Assembly (NCBI GenBank): GCA_947462175.1
Contig: CANHOE010000111.1
Location: forward strand, 1 to 7,910
DNA length: 7,910 bases
Origin: Burkholderiales bacterium
Lineage (GTDB): Bacteria > Pseudomonadota > Gammaproteobacteria > Burkholderiales > Burkholderiaceae_C
Direction: 5' to 3'
This document shows, piece by piece, positions 5,312 to 7,910 of the stretch. The notes under the pieces were generated by a model. It searched no databases and was not told the DNA's origin. It worked only from the letters and a program-made list of their open reading frames with translations. A program made the translations under genes and the position numbers. Within the stretch, counting starts at the first letter, position 1. Each line of letters begins with the position of its first letter.

Positions 5312-6904
5312 ATGCACACACACAGAACCCCGAGGTCAGCCACTGGCTCTCGGCCGTTCGTGTGGACAGCGCTGGTGACGCTGCTGTCGATGTTTGTCGG
5401 TGTGGTGGTCCAGGCCCGTGAGGCCGCCCCGCCCAGCGTGCAAGACCTGCGTTGGCTCAACCGCGTGGCCTGGGGGGCCGACGCGCAGAGCATCGCCCAG
5501 CTGTCGCGCCTGGGCCGGCGCGCCTGGCTGGAGCAGCAACTGCGCCCGGGTGGCGACAGCAGCCTGCCGGCGGCCTTGCAGCAGGCCCTGGCCACAACGC
5601 CCGGCATAGCCAGGCCGCTGGGCGAGGTGCTGGCTGACGTACAGGCCGAAAACCAGCGCATCAACCAGTTGCCCAACGAAATCGACAAGCAGGCCGCCCG
5701 CCAGGCGCGCAACCAGGCCGCACAACAGGCGCGGTATGAAGCCGGCCGCGCGCAGCTGTTGCGCGCCGTCTACTCACCCTGGCAGTTGCAGGAACGTATG
5801 ACCTGGTTCTGGCTGAACCATTTCAGCGTGCACGCCGACAAGGCCAACCTGCGCTGGATGATGGCCGACTGGCAAGACCACGCGCTGCGCCACCACGCAC
5901 TCGGCAAGTTTGAAGACTTGGTGTGGGCCACCGTCACCCATCCAGCGATGCTCGAGTACCTGGACAACACCCGAAGTGCCGCCGGCAAGATCAACGAAAA
6001 CTACGCTCGCGAACTGCTGGAGCTGCACACGCTAGGTGTGGACGCCGGCTATTCCCAGGCCGACGTGCAGGAGCTGGCGCGTGTGCTCACGGGAATGGGT
6101 GTGAACCTGTCCGGCAAAGCCGCACGGCTGAAGCCCGAACTGCAAAACGCCTACGTGCTGAATCAAGGCTTTGAGTTCAACCCGGCGCGCCACGACAGCG
6201 GCAGCAAGAAGTTGCTGGGCATGCACGTCCAGCCCGGCGGCCTCGAAGAAGTGCGCGGGGTGATCGAACGCCTGGCGCGTCACCCGGCCACGGCGCTCTC
6301 GATCAGCCGCAAACTGGCCACCTACTTCGTCGCCGACGAGCCGCCCGCCGCATTGGTGGAGCGCATGGCCAAGCGCTTCACGCAGGTCGATGGCGACATC
6401 GCCGCTGTGTTGCGCATGCTCTTTGACAGCCGCGAGTTCGCAGCCTCGCTGGCCGACGGTGCGCCGGTGCGGTTGAAAGATCCGACACAGTTTGTGATTT
6501 CGTCGCTACGCCTGGCCTACAACACTGGCGAGGGCAACGGCGCTGCGCTGTTCAACAACCTGCGTCCGGTGCAGGGCTGGCTGTCGCAACTCAACCAGCC
6601 GCAGTACGGCCGCATCACGCCCGACGGTTACCCGCTGGCCACCGCCACCTGGGCCAACCCTGGCCAGTTGGCGCGGCGCTTTGAGATCGCACGCGCGATT
6701 GGCGGCAGCAACTCTGGCCTGTTCAACAACGACGACAACACCAGCATGGCCCCGACCGGCTTCCCGCGACCCGGTGGACATCTGTACTACAGCGTCTGGC
6801 AGCAGCTGTTCAGCCCGGACACACGCAGCGCGCTGGAAAAAGCCAACTCGCAGGCCGAGTGGAATCTGCTGCTGCTGGCCTCGCCTGAATGGATGTCACA
6901 GTAA
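5312..6904 (+). CDS. Exported DUF1800 family protein
   Basis: The 530-aa product belongs to the DUF1800 family, whose biochemical function is not established. Residues 16-34 form a hydrophobic signal segment ending in VQA (33-35), a likely Sec signal peptidase site, so the protein is probably periplasmic or surface-exposed. Family hallmarks are WFWLNHFSVH (165-174) and ARELLELHTLG (232-242), the latter followed by a TG-containing segment. A Gln/Ala/Arg-rich helical stretch (about 107-153) lies before the first motif and may be a coiled coil. The ATG at 5312 was chosen over an upstream in-frame ATG at 5105 because it has GGAG six bases before it and puts the signal peptide at the N-terminus; the longer version would overlap the transposase remnant. 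The DUF1501 gene starts 22 bp downstream. DUF1800 and DUF1501 genes are commonly neighbours and likely act together. Confidence 0.9.
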   Translation: MHTHRTPRSATGSRPFVWTALVTLLSMFVGVVVQAREAAPPSVQDLRWLNRVAWGADAQSIAQLSRLGRRAWLEQQLRPGGDSSLPAALQQALATTPGIARPLGEVLADVQAENQRINQLPNEIDKQAARQARNQAAQQARYEAGRAQLLRAVYSPWQLQERMTWFWLNHFSVHADKANLRWMMADWQDHALRHHALGKFEDLVWATVTHPAMLEYLDNTRSAAGKINENYARELLELHTLGVDAGYSQADVQELARVLTGMGVNLSGKAARLKPELQNAYVLNQGFEFNPARHDSGSKKLLGMHVQPGGLEEVRGVIERLARHPATALSISRKLATYFVADEPPAALVERMAKRFTQVDGDIAAVLRMLFDSREFAASLADGAPVRLKDPTQFVISSLRLAYNTGEGNGAALFNNLRPVQGWLSQLNQPQYGRITPDGYPLATATWANPGQLARRFEIARAIGGSNSGLFNNDDNTSMAPTGFPRPGGHLYYSVWQQLFSPDTRSALEKANSQAEWNLLLLASPEWMSQ

Positions 6905-6926
6905 ACCCCTGTACTGGAGTACGACC

Positions 6927-7910
6927 ATGACACTCACCCGCCGAGAACTCATCAAGCACCTGTCCAGCTTGCCGATGCTGGGCCTGGCCGGGGGCGCAAC
7001 ACGGGTGCTGTCCGCCCCTGATGCCGGCGAGACCCGCTTCTTGCTGGTCTTCTTGCGAGGAGCGGTGGACGCCGCCAACGTACTGGTGCCCACACACAGC
7101 TCGCTGTACTACGAAATGCGGCCCACCATCGCCATCGCCAAACCCGGCAGCGACCCCGCTGCCTCGGTACCCAACGCGGCCATCGCGCTGGATGACCGAT
7201 GGGGCCTGCACCCGGCGCTGGCCGATTCGATGCTGCCGCTGTGGCGCTCACGCCAGTTGGCCTTCGTGCCCTTCGCCGGTAGTCCCGACCTGAGCCGAAG
7301 CCACTTTGAAACGCAGGACACCATCGAAGCCGGCCGCTCGCTGGACGGCCCGCGCGACTACGGCTCGGGCTTCATGGCACGGCTGGCCGAGGAGCTGGGC
7401 GGCGGCGCCCTGAGCGTTAGCTTCACCGACGGCATGCCGGCTTGCTGGCAGGGCGCCACGGGCGTGCCCAACGTGTCGTTGAAGGCCTACGGAAAAGCAC
7501 CCTTCGACGACCGCCAAGCCGAGCTGCTGCGTCAGCTGCATGCCAAGTCGGCCTGGGCCGAGCCGGTCAACGAAGGCTTGCAACTGCGCCGTGAAGTCGC
7601 GCAGCAATACGAAGCTGAGATGCAAGAGGTCAGCCGCAACGCCATCTCAGCCAAGGGCTTTGAGCTCGAAGCGAGGCGCATGGCGAGGCTGATGCGCGAG
7701 CGATTCAACCTGGGCTTCATCGACGTTGGCGGCTGGGACACCCATGTCAACGAAGGCGGTGCCACCGGCACGCTCGCCAGCCAGCTGGGCAAACTGGGCC
7801 GCGGGCTAGCCGCGTTCTCCCAAGAGATGGGCACGGCCTGGGGCAACACCACGGTGGTGGTGATCAGCGAATTCGGCCGCACGCTGCGCGAAAACGGCAC
7901 CAAGGGCACC
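6927..7910 (+). CDS. DUF1501 family protein, Tat-type signal (partial, cut by window end)
   Basis: The first 328 codons are present and the frame is still open at the window end. DUF1501 proteins belong to the alkaline phosphatase/sulfatase-like superfamily, but no substrate is known. The N-terminus TRRELIKHL (4-12) followed by a short hydrophobic Leu/Gly/Ala stretch to Ala30 resembles a twin-arginine signal, implying export of a folded, perhaps metal-containing protein. Family motifs seen are FLRGAVDAAN (42-51), SRSHFETQ (123-130), GGWDTH (268-273, with Asp/His of the metal-site type) and SEFGRT (314-319). The family's usual DHGxG-type motif should follow just past the window. The ATG at 6927 has GGAG 7 nt upstream. 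It is 22 bp after the DUF1800 stop and almost certainly in the same transcript. Confidence 0.92.
   Translation, partial: MTLTRRELIKHLSSLPMLGLAGGATRVLSAPDAGETRFLLVFLRGAVDAANVLVPTHSSLYYEMRPTIAIAKPGSDPAASVPNAAIALDDRWGLHPALADSMLPLWRSRQLAFVPFAGSPDLSRSHFETQDTIEAGRSLDGPRDYGSGFMARLAEELGGGALSVSFTDGMPACWQGATGVPNVSLKAYGKAPFDDRQAELLRQLHAKSAWAEPVNEGLQLRREVAQQYEAEMQEVSRNAISAKGFELEARRMARLMRERFNLGFIDVGGWDTHVNEGGATGTLASQLGKLGRGLAAFSQEMGTAWGNTTVVVISEFGRTLRENGTKGT

Noticed and set aside
1..7910. CRISPR array, toxin-antitoxin, phage or defence cassette
   Set aside because: No regularly spaced repeats, no recognisable defence or phage proteins; apart from the short fossil region all genes belong to ordinary chromosomal families.

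Overview
The window reads as ordinary chromosome of a high-GC Gram-negative bacterium, most likely a betaproteobacterium of the order Burkholderiales. This placement is inferred from gene content (YghU-type glutathione transferase, CreA, LrgAB, a short BLUF photoreceptor, a DUF1800/DUF1501 pair), GC-rich codon use and compact spacing. No species can be named from sequence alone.

Layout, left to right. A tRNA-Asp(GTC) gene (71-147) with an encoded CCA end is followed by a strong intrinsic terminator. Next, on the minus strand, lies a prolyl-4-hydroxylase-like 2-oxoglutarate/Fe(II) oxygenase. It is divergent from a plus-strand yghU (glutathione disulfide-bond oxidoreductase), which is followed after 130 bp by a BLUF blue-light receptor with a 112-residue C-terminal extension. 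Convergent to these, a minus-strand cluster is transcribed creA -> lrgA -> lrgB: a secreted CreA-family protein followed by the two membrane proteins of the LrgAB/CidAB type.

Upstream of creA, the stretch 4458-5311 has no intact gene. It holds two protein fossils in one open frame. The first is a piece of a second BLUF domain, 13 of 24 residues identical without gaps to the intact BLUF protein in this window but lacking the chromophore-binding Gln. The second is the C-terminal part of an IS5-type DDE transposase. The last part of the window is a tightly spaced plus-strand pair: an exported DUF1800 protein and a DUF1501 protein with a twin-arginine-like signal, the latter cut by the window end.

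The window looks like several small independent units rather than one system. The two operon-like units are creA-lrgA-lrgB and DUF1800-DUF1501. The most unusual material is the decayed BLUF/transposase scar. I found no convincing case for a large undescribed system here.
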